Part shown: in pieces, positions 8,335-17,169 of the stretch | Layout: every line of letters starts with the position of its first letter | How positions within the stretch are numbered: the stretch's first letter is position 1 | NCBI RefSeq assembly: GCF_003007715.1 | Contig: NZ_PXNO01000027.1 | Location: forward strand, 1,107,253-1,171,252 | Origin: Marinobacter shengliensis | GTDB taxonomy: Bacteria; Pseudomonadota; Gammaproteobacteria; Pseudomonadales; Oleiphilaceae | DNA length: 64,000 nucleotides | Direction: 5' to 3' | Notes under the pieces: model-generated | Seen by the model: the letters and a program-made list of their open reading frames with translations, nothing else | Databases searched by the model: none | What the model was told of the DNA's origin: nothing | Program-made: the position numbers and the translations under genes

Positions 8335-9498
8335 ATGGATCAGCCCCCAAAGGCCCAACTACGGACTGACAAGGACTTGCAACAGGAAAAACATGCCGCC
8401 TCCCGTGTCACCATCATTGGCATGATCCTGGATGCAGTCCTTGGTGTGATAAAGATTATCGGCGGCACTCTTTTTCATTCCCACGCTCTGGTGGTGGATG
8501 GCATCCACTCATTTACCGACGTTGTCTCAGACTGGGTTGTGCTTGCCGTGATGCGGCTGTCACGTAAAGGCCCGGATGATGACCACCCCTATGGACATCA
8601 GCGCATCGAGACGCTAGGCACACTCCTGCTCGGGAGCATACTGATCGCCGTGGGCGCTGCCCTGGCCTGGGAGAACATTCTGCGCCTGATCTCCGGCGAG
8701 GATCTCGCGGTACCGGGCTGGCCGGTTCTGGTTGCTGCGGGTGTATCGGTCGCCTCCAAAGAGTGGATCTACCGTTATACCCGCCATGTGGGCATGAAAA
8801 TTCGATCTGACCTGCTGATCGCCAACGCCTGGCACAGCCGCACCGACGCGTTTTCCTCGGTGGTGGTTCTGGTTGCCACTGCCGGTGCAATGACCGGATA
8901 CGTTTGGCTGGATACAGTCGCAGCCGTGATCATCTCCGGCATCATTATCCACATCGGCTGGAAGTTCACTTGGGATAGCGTTAAGGAGCTCGTCGATACC
9001 GGACTGTCTGCGGAAGATACCCGGGTATTGCGCGCCATTGCAATGGACACGGACGGCGTGCGCAATGTTCACGAGCTGCGCAGTCGACGTATGGGGCACG
9101 ACATTTTATTGGATGTCCACCTGGTTGTCCGGCCTGAGATAAGCGTATCTGAGGGACATCAGATCGGCATGAAGGTGGTTTCCGGCATGCGGGACGCCAT
9201 CGATAATATCCGGGACATCAACTTTCATATCGATGCCGAGAACGACGAACACACACTGCATCAGACCGACCCACATTTACCCAGCCGCGAGGATATCCGT
9301 CACCTGCTGTCGCAGCAGCTCGGTGAGCTGCCACCACACAGCCGGCTGAGACTGCATTACCTCAAAAACCGGGTTCATATCGAAGTCTTCCTGGACGAAC
9401 AGCATCCCGCACCCGCGTTGACCACCGAAAGCGTCCGGGAGGTGCTGTCACCCTATCCCTGGTTTGGTTCAGTCCGGGTTTGGGTGTCTGCAAGCTGA
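8335..9498 (+). CDS. Cation diffusion facilitator (CDF) family metal efflux transporter
   Basis: An inner-membrane metal/proton antiporter that exports divalent cations. The 387 residues fit the family, with a soluble N-terminus, six membrane helices and a cytoplasmic C-terminal domain. The helix 2 metal site HALVVDGIHSFTDVVSDW (H/D-xxx-D) and the helix 5 site HSRTDAFSSVVV are both present, as is DHPYGHQRIETLG after helix 2. The C-terminal domain has the usual VHELRSRRMGHDILLDVHLVV strand pattern. Substrate (Zn, Fe, Mn or Co) cannot be fixed by eye. It is a single gene, divergent from pyrD, ending at a hairpin terminator. Confidence 0.9.
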   Translation: MDQPPKAQLRTDKDLQQEKHAASRVTIIGMILDAVLGVIKIIGGTLFHSHALVVDGIHSFTDVVSDWVVLAVMRLSRKGPDDDHPYGHQRIETLGTLLLGSILIAVGAALAWENILRLISGEDLAVPGWPVLVAAGVSVASKEWIYRYTRHVGMKIRSDLLIANAWHSRTDAFSSVVVLVATAGAMTGYVWLDTVAAVIISGIIIHIGWKFTWDSVKELVDTGLSAEDTRVLRAIAMDTDGVRNVHELRSRRMGHDILLDVHLVVRPEISVSEGHQIGMKVVSGMRDAIDNIRDINFHIDAENDEHTLHQTDPHLPSREDIRHLLSQQLGELPPHSRLRLHYLKNRVHIEVFLDEQHPAPALTTESVREVLSPYPWFGSVRVWVSAS

Positions 9499-9502
9499 TC
9501 AG

Positions 9503-9527
9503 GCGCCGGCATTACCGGCGCCGGTTT
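9503..9527 (+). terminator. Intrinsic terminator after CDF gene
   Basis: GGCGCCGG (9503-9510), loop catta, CCGGCGCC (9516-9523) and then GGTTTTCTT. It overlaps the last codons of the convergent ATP-grasp gene, whose stop is at 9512. Confidence 0.7.
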
Positions 9528-11011
9528 TCTTCCATACGGGACAGTAACTCCTGCATCACCAGGGTATAAAGCTCGCCACCCAGGAACTTATCTTCCACAC
9601 CGGAATCGATGCTGGGGTTGTCGTTTACTTCAATCACGGCTACCCGGTTCCCCGCCTGTTTGATGTCGACACCATAGAGACCGTTGCCAATCAATCGGGT
9701 GGAATTAAGGGCAGCCTGAATCACATTCCGGGGCACTTCATAGGTCGGCATGGTCTCAAAACCGCCGCTTTCCACCGCGGCGCCACCGTGTTGGTAGATC
9801 TGCCAGTGCCCTTTCACCATCATGTATTTGCACGCATAAATTGCCCGCCCGCCCAATACACCAATGCGCCAGTCGTACTCGGTGTAGAAATACTCCTGGG
9901 CCAACACCAGCGCCGATTGTTTGAATAACTCCTTAAGGCCAGCCCGCAGCTCTTTCTCATCCTTGGCTTTGGCCACGCCCCTTGAGAAGGCCCCGTCCGG
10001 AATCTTGATAACAACCGGAAAACCCAGTTCGCTGACCACCTGATCAACCGCATCTTTCTGATCTTTGGACAGGATCAGTGTTTTTGGGGTTGGCACCTTG
10101 TTGTTCTTCAGCAGGTCCGCCAGGAACACCTTGTTGGTACACCGTAGTATCGAGACCGGGTCATCGATGACCACCATGCCTTCCGCCTCTGCCTTGCGGG
10201 CAAACCGGTAGGTGTGGTGATCAATCGCGGTGGTTTCCCGAATGAACAGGCCATCGTATTCCGGCAACCGCATGTAATCCCGGCGGGTAATCCGCTCCAC
10301 GTTAATGCCCAGCTTGCGCCCTGCCCGCTCGAACCGCTTCAGGGCAGCTTCGTCACTCGGGGGCATTTCCTCTTCCGGGTTCACCAGCATGGCCAGGTCA
10401 AAACGATAGCGCCGGCGCGTTCTCGGCTTACGCCAGATCATGCTGCTGAAACGATCCAGCGCTGCCGCAAACACATCCTGCTCGCGCTCATCCAGATCCG
10501 CCGGGGCTGCCGGCTTCATGGATTCGATCTGCCACTGCTTGCGGTGGCGGAAAACCACTTCCAGAATCGGGCAGGGAAAACGCTCAAACAAGGCCCGGGC
10601 TACCGGCTTGAGATCCACATGCTCAGCCTGGCCAAAATAGGTTCGAATGCGCACTTCATGGGTGGCGTCCCGCTCATCGGTGGCCGGGTCAATTTCCCGG
10701 GCTTCCTGCTCCAGCCACTGAATGACGCTGTGATCCAGCTCCTCCAGTTCCAGCGAGAACAGGCCTTTGCGGCTCAAATCGTTCAAGGTCATCACCGAGG
10801 GCACCACATGGTGGCCCCGGGCCTCTGCGAGCAAAGAACAGTAATAACCCCGGCTCAGGTATTTCGCGCTCTGGCAAAGGTTAATCACGCGTACCCGGCT
10901 GTTGGCGGGGGCGGAAAAATTCAGATACTGGTCAAACGTCAGTACATCCTCGCTGGGGTAATAGGGTGACCAGTCTTTGGCACGGTCCACAACGATTAAC
11001 AAACGGGACAT
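9512..11011 (-). CDS. RimK-like ATP-grasp ligase
   Basis: A 499-residue protein with a C-terminal ATP-grasp domain of the RimK (glutamate ligase) type: PKTLILSKDQ, VIKIPDGAFSRGV (ATP-binding lysine) and the Mg-binding end VIEVNDNPSIDSG. The N-terminal half (about 1-230) is not seen in E. coli RimK. The family ligates amino acids to protein or peptide C-termini. The ATG at 11011 is preferred over 11020 because GGGAGG is properly spaced from it. Its divergent neighbour encodes a GNAT acetyltransferase fused to a C39-like peptidase; the same two genes occur together in pseudomonads, so a shared peptide- or protein-modifying pathway is likely. Substrate unknown. Confidence 0.85.
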   Translation of the reverse strand: MSRLLIVVDRAKDWSPYYPSEDVLTFDQYLNFSAPANSRVRVINLCQSAKYLSRGYYCSLLAEARGHHVVPSVMTLNDLSRKGLFSLELEELDHSVIQWLEQEAREIDPATDERDATHEVRIRTYFGQAEHVDLKPVARALFERFPCPILEVVFRHRKQWQIESMKPAAPADLDEREQDVFAAALDRFSSMIWRKPRTRRRYRFDLAMLVNPEEEMPPSDEAALKRFERAGRKLGINVERITRRDYMRLPEYDGLFIRETTAIDHHTYRFARKAEAEGMVVIDDPVSILRCTNKVFLADLLKNNKVPTPKTLILSKDQKDAVDQVVSELGFPVVIKIPDGAFSRGVAKAKDEKELRAGLKELFKQSALVLAQEYFYTEYDWRIGVLGGRAIYACKYMMVKGHWQIYQHGGAAVESGGFETMPTYEVPRNVIQAALNSTRLIGNGLYGVDIKQAGNRVAVIEVNDNPSIDSGVEDKFLGGELYTLVMQELLSRMEENRRR

Positions 11012-11209
11012 TAAGGGCATTCCTCCCTGAAAGGTTAAGCCGGGTAATGGGCGCAACAATACGCTGCCAGAACGTCTGGTACAATCCAGGCTGGATGCGT
11101 GCTTTTACGCATGATCGCGCGCTATCGAAACCAACCTGTCTCTACCATAATAGCTGCGGTGGAAGTGCTCGCCAGCTTCTGCGATTTTCGCGACCGGGAT
11201 TTGTTAACC

Positions 11210-12325
11210 ATGCATGATGTTTTGCTTCGACAAGCAGTCGCCGACGATCTGACTGCCCTGGTGCAGTTGGAAAATCGGTGTTTTACCGAAGACCGTATTT
11301 CCCGACGCAGTTTTCGACGGTTTCTTGAGATGCCAAGGGACCGCCTGATAGTAGCTGAGCAAGGCTCCGAGCTGGTGGGCTATTGCCTGGTATTGATGAA
11401 TGCCGCCACCCGTTTGGCGCGGATTTATTCAATCGCTGTATCGCCAACCGTTCGTGGCAGAGGCGTAGGCGAGCAATTGGTGCGGGAAGCGGAGAAGGAA
11501 GCCGTAGAGGCAGACCGCATCATCATGCGCCTGGAGGTTCGGGAAGATAACGCCGGTGCCATCAATCTATACAAACGATTGGGCTATCGCCAATTCGGTA
11601 CCTACCGGGACTATTACGAAGACCATGGCGATGCCCTGCGCTTCGAACGGCGTATTCTTTATTACGAGCCTTCCCGGGAGTATCTCCCGGTACCCTATTA
11701 CCCCCAAACCACAGAGTTTACCTGCGGTCCCTCTGCCCTGATCATGGCCATGGCTGCCCTGGACGAAGACCAGCAGTTGAACACCCTGGAAGAATTGAAG
11801 ATCTGGCGGGAGGCCACTACCATTTTCATGCTCGCCGGTCACGGTGGCTGCGGGCCCCATGGCCTGGCCTTGTCAGCCTGGCACCGAGGCTTTGAGGCCA
11901 GCGCCTGGATCAGTCAGGAAGGCGCCCTGTTTAAGGATACCGTGCGCAACGACGATAAAAAGCGGGTATTGGAACTGGTGCACGAAGGCTTCCTGCACGA
12001 TATTGGCCAGACCGGCATCCAGCTGCACCATGACCCACTGACCCTGGAAGCCATGGAAGCCGCCCTGCACGAGGGCCGCATCCCGGTCATCCTGATCAGT
12101 ACCTGGCAGCTCAACCGCAGTCGTGTACCCCACTGGGTGACCGTGTGCGCCATGGATGAAGAGTTTGTGTACCTGCACGACCCGGAGATCGATACTGACG
12201 TGGGCGAGACCGTCGCCGACAAACAATATTTGCCTGTCGACAAACGGGTATTTGGCAAGATGTCCAGCTACGGCCGCAACCAACCCTTGCAGGCGGCCGT
12301 GATCGTCGGGCCGAAACGGCCCTGA
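11210..12325 (+). CDS. GNAT N-acetyltransferase fused to C39-like cysteine peptidase
   Basis: A two-domain protein of 371 residues. Residues 1-150 form a RimI-like GNAT domain with the acetyl-CoA loop VRGRGVGEQL (82-91). Residues 158-371 form a papain-fold, C39-like domain with Gln166, nucleophile Cys172 (TTEFTCGPSA), His308 (VPHWVTV) and Asp324 (YLHDPE). The catalytic set is therefore complete, unlike degenerate C39-like domains. C39 peptidases usually cut double-glycine leaders inside ABC exporters, but no exporter is attached here. The ATG at 11210 begins the conserved GNAT segment; upstream extension is not conserved. It is divergent from the RimK-like ligase by 198 bp, and its stop abuts that of uvrB. 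Confidence 0.85.
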   Translation: MHDVLLRQAVADDLTALVQLENRCFTEDRISRRSFRRFLEMPRDRLIVAEQGSELVGYCLVLMNAATRLARIYSIAVSPTVRGRGVGEQLVREAEKEAVEADRIIMRLEVREDNAGAINLYKRLGYRQFGTYRDYYEDHGDALRFERRILYYEPSREYLPVPYYPQTTEFTCGPSALIMAMAALDEDQQLNTLEELKIWREATTIFMLAGHGGCGPHGLALSAWHRGFEASAWISQEGALFKDTVRNDDKKRVLELVHEGFLHDIGQTGIQLHHDPLTLEAMEAALHEGRIPVILISTWQLNRSRVPHWVTVCAMDEEFVYLHDPEIDTDVGETVADKQYLPVDKRVFGKMSSYGRNQPLQAAVIVGPKRP

Positions 12326-14383
12326 TCAGCCGGTACGAATCGCCGCTTCCTTGAGTTCGGAGATCTGGTCCCGCAATCGCGCTGCAGTTTCGAAATCCAG
12401 GTCGGCGGCGGCCTTGTACATGTCATCCTCCAGGCGCGTCACTTCCTTGAGCAACTCTTCCGGAGAGCGCTTGCCTGCCTTGACCATATAGCCTTCCGCC
12501 TCTTCCGCGGCCTTCTGGCCCGGACGTTCCGCCTTACGGCGACCGCGCCCACCGCCGGTGGCTCCCTCCATGACATCGGCGATCTTCTTGTTCAGGCCTT
12601 TCGGGGTAATACCGTGCTCTTCGTTATGGGCCGTCTGCTTCGCTCGCCGGCGTTCGGTTTCGTCAATGGCCCGCTGCATGGAACCGGTAATGCGGTCCCC
12701 GTACAAAATGGCTTTACCGTTGAGGTTACGGGCGGCACGGCCAATGGTCTGGATCAACGAGCGTTCGCTGCGCAGGAAGCCTTCCTTGTCTGCGTCCAGA
12801 ATCGCCACCAGAGATACTTCCGGCATATCCAGGCCTTCCCGCAACAGGTTGATGCCCACCAGCACATCAAACTCGCCCCGGCGTAAATCCCGGATAATCT
12901 CAACACGCTCTACGGTGTCGATGTCTGAGTGCAGATACCGAACGCGAATGTCGTGTTCCATAAGGAAATCGGTAAGGTCTTCGGCCATGCGCTTGGTCAG
13001 GGTAGTGACCAGCACCCGCTCCTCCACCGCCACCCGTGCGTGGATTTCCGAGAGCAGGTCGTCCACCTGGGTCGACGCTGGCCGCACCTCGATCACCGGG
13101 TCCAGCAGGCCGGTCGGCCGAACCACCTGTTCTACCACCTGGCCAGCGTGCTCCGCCTCATAGTTACCTGGCGTGGCCGACACGAAGATCATCTGGGGGG
13201 CAATTCGCTCCCACTCCTCAAACCGCATGGGTCGGTTATCCAGTGCCGACGGCAGGCGAAAACCATACTCCACCAGCGTTTCCTTCCGGGAACGGTCGCC
13301 CTTGTACATGGCGCCGATTTGCGGAATGGTTACGTGGGATTCGTCCACCACCAGCAAGGCATTGGGCGGCAGATAGTCAAACAGGGTGGGTGGCGGCTCA
13401 CCGGGCGCCCGGCCGGACAGATAGCGGGAGTAGTTCTCGATGCCGTTGCAGTAACCCAGCTCCATCATCATTTCCATGTCGTAGCGGGTGCGCTCCTCAA
13501 GGCGCTGGGCCTCCACCAGCCGGTGGTTATCCCGCAACTGCTGCAAACGCACGTCCAGCTCCGCCCGGATATTCTCGACCGCATCCAGCACCTTCTGCCG
13601 GGGCGTCACATAGTGAGACTTCGGATAGATGGTTACCCGTGGCACACGGCGCAGTACCTCGCCGGTCAGCGGATCGAAGTAGCTGAGGTTCTCCACTTCA
13701 TCGTCAAACAACTCGATACGAATGGCTTCCCGCTCCGATTCCGCCGGGAACACATCAATCACATCGCCCCGAACCCGGTAGTTGGCGCGGTGGAACTCTA
13801 TGTCGTTACGGGTGTACTGGAGCTCTGCCAGTCGGCGCAGAATCGAGCGCTGGTCTATCTGATCACCCCGGTCCAGGTGCAGCATCATCTTCAGGTAGGA
13901 TTCCGGGTCACCCAAACCGTAGATGGACGACACCGTCGCCACGATGATCGCATCCGGCCGTTCCAGCAACGCCTTGGTGGCAGACAAACGCATTTGTTCA
14001 ATGTGTTCGTTGATGGAGGCATCTTTCTCGATGAAGGTATCAGACGACGGCACATAGGCTTCCGGCTGGTAGTAATCGTAGTAAGACACGAAATACTCCA
14101 CCGCGTTATCCGGAAAGAACTCCTTGAACTCGCCGTACAGCTGCGCCGCCAGGGTCTTGTTGTGGGCCATGATGATGGTCGGCCGCTGCACGTCCTGGAT
14201 CACATTGGCAATGGTGAACGTCTTGCCTGAGCCGGTCACCCCCAGCAACGTCTGGTGCGCCAGCCCGGAATGAATGCCGTCCACCAAGCCGGCGATGGCC
14301 TTGGGCTGGTCACCGGCCGGCTGATATGGGGAATCAACTCGGAACACACCTTCACGGGAAGCGCTGGATGCTTTACTGGCCAT
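12326..14383 (-). CDS. uvrB: Excinuclease ABC subunit B
   Basis: The helicase-like damage-verification subunit of nucleotide excision repair; UvrA loads it, it holds DNA through its beta-hairpin, and it recruits UvrC. The 685 residues hold Walker A GVTGSGKT near residue 47, the beta-hairpin YYDYYQPEAYVP near 96-107, DESHVTIPQ, helicase motif VI QTIGRAARN and a C-terminal UVR coiled coil (LEDDMYKAAADLDFE). I see no LexA box within about 90 bp upstream of the ATG, so SOS control, known in E. coli, is not evident here. Confidence 0.98.
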   Translation of the reverse strand: MASKASSASREGVFRVDSPYQPAGDQPKAIAGLVDGIHSGLAHQTLLGVTGSGKTFTIANVIQDVQRPTIIMAHNKTLAAQLYGEFKEFFPDNAVEYFVSYYDYYQPEAYVPSSDTFIEKDASINEHIEQMRLSATKALLERPDAIIVATVSSIYGLGDPESYLKMMLHLDRGDQIDQRSILRRLAELQYTRNDIEFHRANYRVRGDVIDVFPAESEREAIRIELFDDEVENLSYFDPLTGEVLRRVPRVTIYPKSHYVTPRQKVLDAVENIRAELDVRLQQLRDNHRLVEAQRLEERTRYDMEMMMELGYCNGIENYSRYLSGRAPGEPPPTLFDYLPPNALLVVDESHVTIPQIGAMYKGDRSRKETLVEYGFRLPSALDNRPMRFEEWERIAPQMIFVSATPGNYEAEHAGQVVEQVVRPTGLLDPVIEVRPASTQVDDLLSEIHARVAVEERVLVTTLTKRMAEDLTDFLMEHDIRVRYLHSDIDTVERVEIIRDLRRGEFDVLVGINLLREGLDMPEVSLVAILDADKEGFLRSERSLIQTIGRAARNLNGKAILYGDRITGSMQRAIDETERRRAKQTAHNEEHGITPKGLNKKIADVMEGATGGGRGRRKAERPGQKAAEEAEGYMVKAGKRSPEELLKEVTRLEDDMYKAAADLDFETAARLRDQISELKEAAIRTG

Positions 14384-14574
14384 AACTGGCGATTAACCTC
14401 CGGGTTCGGCGCCGGCCGCAATACGGCACAACCCCTACAAGAAATTTAGTGTTCTGGCTGCTTCATGATACCATCTGTGCGATCGACGGCTGGGAGAAAA
14501 ACAGCCAGCACCTTTGGCTCCATAGTTGCCCGGCCGATCGCAGCCCATAAGACGCAGCTTTAAGGAGCTCAAGT

Positions 14575-15759
14575 TTGGACCTTCAACTTTCCAGCCGAGT
14601 ACAGGCGATCAAGCCTTCCCCCACCCTCGCAGTCACCAACAAAGCCGCAGAACTCCGCGCGGCCGGCCAGGATATCATTGGCCTGGGTGCTGGCGAGCCG
14701 GACTTCGACACCCCCGAGCACATCAAACAGGCAGCCATTGAAGCCATTAACAACGGCCAGACCAAGTACACCGCCGTTGATGGTACGCCGGCCCTGAAGA
14801 AAGCGATTATTGCGAAGTTCAAACGGGACAACGGCCTGGAATATGAAGCCAACCAGATCCTGGTAAGCAGTGGTGGCAAACAGAGCTTTTTCAACCTTGC
14901 CCTGGCCACATTGAACCCGGGCGACGAAGCCATTATCCCTGCGCCTTACTGGGTTTCCTACCCGGACATGGTGCTGGTGGCTGAAGGCAAGCCGGTGATT
15001 ATCGAAACCTCTGCCGAGACCCGCTTCAAGATCACACCCGAGCAGTTGGAAAACGCTATTACCGAGCGCACCCGCCTGTTTGTGATCAACAGCCCGTCTA
15101 ACCCCAGCGGCATGGCTTACACCCTGGAAGAGCTGCAGGCGATTGGCGAGGTGCTGAAAAAGCACCCGAATATCATGATTGCCACCGACGACATGTACGA
15201 GCCGATCCTGTGGACTGGCAAACCGTTCTGCAACATCCTGAACGCCTGCCCGGAGCTGTATGACCGTACCTTCGTACTGAACGGTGTGTCCAAGGCCTAC
15301 TCCATGACGGGCTGGCGCATCGGCTACGCCGCAGGCCCGGCGAAGATCATCGGCGCGATGAAGAAAATCCAGTCTCAGAGCACCTCCAACCCGGCCTCCA
15401 TCTCCCAGGCCGCCGCCCAGGCAGCCCTGGACGGCCCGCAGGAGTGCGTAGGCGAGATGGTCAAGGCGTTCAAGGAACGCCACGACTGGCTGGTAGCCGC
15501 CCTGAACAAGCTGCCTGGCGTTGAGTGCCTGAACGGCGACGGCACTTTCTATGTGTTCCCGAGCTTCCAGGGCGCAATCGATGCCACTGACGGCGTGAGC
15601 ACAGACGTTGAGTTTGCCGAGAAGCTGCTGACCGAAGCGGGCGTTGCCCTGGTGCCGGGTTCTGCTTTCGGCACGCCTGGCCACATGCGCCTGAGCTTTG
15701 CGACCAGCATGGAAAATCTGCAGAAAGCCATTGAGCGTTTGCAGAAGGCGCTTGGCTAA
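14575..15759 (+). CDS. Pyridoxal-phosphate aminotransferase (aspartate aminotransferase, class Ib)
   Basis: A fold-type I aminotransferase of 394 residues that probably transfers amino groups between aspartate and 2-oxoglutarate. GLGAGEPDFDTP is near residue 36, the substrate loop NSPSNPSG near 177, and the PLP-lysine motif NGVSKAYSMTGWRIGY has its Lys near 239. The N-terminal sequence MDLQLSSRVQAIKPSPT is typical of the class Ib (AatA) group. The start codon is TTG at 14575, supported by AAGGAG at 14562-14567, seven bases upstream. It is monocistronic and divergent from uvrB; the second tRNA-Asn follows. Confidence 0.92.
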   Translation: MDLQLSSRVQAIKPSPTLAVTNKAAELRAAGQDIIGLGAGEPDFDTPEHIKQAAIEAINNGQTKYTAVDGTPALKKAIIAKFKRDNGLEYEANQILVSSGGKQSFFNLALATLNPGDEAIIPAPYWVSYPDMVLVAEGKPVIIETSAETRFKITPEQLENAITERTRLFVINSPSNPSGMAYTLEELQAIGEVLKKHPNIMIATDDMYEPILWTGKPFCNILNACPELYDRTFVLNGVSKAYSMTGWRIGYAAGPAKIIGAMKKIQSQSTSNPASISQAAAQAALDGPQECVGEMVKAFKERHDWLVAALNKLPGVECLNGDGTFYVFPSFQGAIDATDGVSTDVEFAEKLLTEAGVALVPGSAFGTPGHMRLSFATSMENLQKAIERLQKALG

Positions 15760-15777
15760 AAATTTTTAGTCAGAGGG

Positions 15778-15806
15778 TTGACGAGGCGGTATAGCCAACT
15801 TAATAT
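15778..15806 (+). promoter_or_regulatory. Sigma-70 promoter of tRNA-Asn copy 2
   Basis: TTGACG (15778-15783), a 17-bp spacer, TAATAT (15801-15806), then a GC-rich discriminator. The elements are the same as for copy 1, though the spacer sequences differ. Confidence 0.8.
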
Positions 15807-15830
15807 ACGCGCCTCGTCACATGACGACGT

Positions 15831-15906
15831 TCCCCGATAGCTCAGTTGGTAGAGCAACGGACTGTTAATCCGTTTGTCCCTGGTTCGAGCCCAGGTCGGG
15901 GAGCCA
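15831..15906 (+). tRNA. tRNA-Asn (GTT), second copy
   Basis: Identical over all 76 nt to the gene at 1058-1133, including anticodon GTT and the encoded CCA. It lies between the aminotransferase gene and palindromic repeat copy 2. Confidence 0.97.
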
Positions 15907-15914
15907 CTATTCCG

Positions 15915-15949
15915 AAAGCCCGCTAGTTCTTTGAATTAGCGGGCTTTTT
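15915..15949 (+). terminator. Intrinsic terminator after tRNA-Asn copy 2
   Basis: Stem GCCCGCTA (15918-15925) / TAGCGGGC (15937-15944) followed by TTTTT (15945-15949). Confidence 0.85.
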
Positions 15950-16032
15950 CGTTATACCTCGTTATCGGTCTATCGCCTTCGACTTTTGGTGGCTCTGTCT
16001 GGCTCCGGCCCTAGCCTGCTTGTTTTGGTGGC

Positions 16033-16144
16033 GTGTCAGGGTGGGATAGCCTTTCCAAAAAACGCTACGAGCACATCCATGTGCGCTTCGCTCCGGCCAT
16101 CCATGGCCTACGAGATTTTTGGAAAGGCTATCCCACCCTGACAC
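16033..16144. repeat. Covarying-arm palindromic repeat, copy 2
   Basis: Outer arms 16033-16061 and 16116-16144 are perfect 29-nt complements. Between them is the conserved core 16061-16115, with two small hairpins that share a CC loop: GCACAT-CC-ATGTGC and GGCCAT-CC-ATGGCC, joined by GCTTCGCTCC-like bases. A left flank (15981-16019) is also shared, inverted, with copy 3. Confidence 0.9.
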
Positions 16145-16273
16145 TCAGCGAACGCAAGTATAGGCGATCAAGAATCGGGAACCTGGGAACAGAAAAAAGC
16201 TATTACCACTGAAAAGAATCCAGAAAGCTCCTTCAACGTACTTTGACTACACCTCCATTTGCCTGAAGGGCGC

Positions 16274-16371
16274 GGATGGGTGTCCCTCCCGAAAATCTCG
16301 GAGGCCATGGATGGCCGGAGCGAAGCGCACATGGATGTGCTCGTAGCGTTTTTCGGGAGGGACACCCATCC
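16274..16371. repeat. Covarying-arm palindromic repeat, copy 3 (inverted relative to copy 2)
   Basis: Arms 16274-16295 and 16350-16371 are perfect 22-nt complements and unrelated in sequence to the arms of copies 1 and 2. The core between them is the reverse complement of copy 2's core with one or two changes. The outer flank 16391-16430 matches 15981-16019 in inverted orientation and runs into the pyrF stop codon. Confidence 0.9.
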
Positions 16372-16428
16372 GTGCCCGGTCCGCCACCTCGGAAGGCTAG
16401 GGCCAGGACCTGGGACAGAGCCCGAAAG

Positions 16429-17157
16429 TCAGACCGAAACCACCTCAGCGTGAATCGCCTCCAAGGCGGCCAGAGGGTCGGGCGCCTGGGTGATGGGACG
16501 ACCAATGACAAGGTAGTCAGAGCCGGCTTTGAGGGCGTCGGTTGGGGTCATGATGCGCTGTTGGTCACCTTTATCGGCGGTCAACGGGCGGATTCCCGGG
16601 GTGATTAGCTGGAAGTCGGCGCCCTGCTCTGCTTTCAGTCTGGGAGCTTCCTGGGCGGAGCAGACGACGCCGTCCAGGCCGCAGTTTTTGGTCAGGGTGG
16701 CCAGGCGGGAAACGTGAGCTTCTGCAGAACCGGTGATACCGATGCCTGCCAGATCTGAATCGGACATGCTGGTGAGCACCGTGACGGCGATCAGCAGCGG
16801 CCTATCCGCCCCGAACGACTCCAGGCGCTCGCGGCAGGCAACCATCATTTTCTCACCACCCGAGGCATGCACATTCACCATCCACACACCCAGGTCCGCC
16901 GCCGCAGCAACCGCCGCCGAGGTAGTGTTCGGGATGTCGTGGAATTTCAGATCCAGGAACACGTCAAAGCCCCTGCCCTGCAGTGATTTGACCAATTCCG
17001 GGCCGGAACGGGTGAACAACTCTTTGCCTACTTTCAACCGGCATTTGGCCGGGTCCAGCTGATCAGCCAGCGCCAGGGCCGGGTTCTGGGAGGGGAAGTC
17101 CAGGGCGACGATGATTTTCGGGTCATTAAGGTTTTGCACGGTCAGGTTCCGGTTCAA
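16429..17157 (-). CDS. pyrF: Orotidine 5'-phosphate decarboxylase
   Basis: Catalyses the last step of UMP synthesis, decarboxylation of OMP. The 242 residues carry the catalytic charge network DLKFHDIPNT near 70-79, VNVHASGG, and the phosphate-binding segments ITPGIRP and VIGRPIT. It is the last gene of the leftward rpsA-ihfB-lapA-lapB-pyrF set and begins 13 bp after lapB, so it is probably co-transcribed. Its stop codon touches the outer flank of palindromic repeat copy 3, which may act as its transcript end. Confidence 0.96.
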   Translation of the reverse strand: MNRNLTVQNLNDPKIIVALDFPSQNPALALADQLDPAKCRLKVGKELFTRSGPELVKSLQGRGFDVFLDLKFHDIPNTTSAAVAAAADLGVWMVNVHASGGEKMMVACRERLESFGADRPLLIAVTVLTSMSDSDLAGIGITGSAEAHVSRLATLTKNCGLDGVVCSAQEAPRLKAEQGADFQLITPGIRPLTADKGDQQRIMTPTDALKAGSDYLVIGRPITQAPDPLAALEAIHAEVVSV

Positions 17158-17169
17158 AAGGTTAAAACA

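Noticed and set aside
12929..14230. Long rightward open frame opposite uvrB (433 codons)
   Set aside because: Pure antisense shadow of uvrB with no start context or recognisable motif.
14569..15684. Leftward open frame opposite the aminotransferase (371 codons)
   Set aside because: Antisense shadow; the rightward gene has full aminotransferase motifs and a ribosome site.
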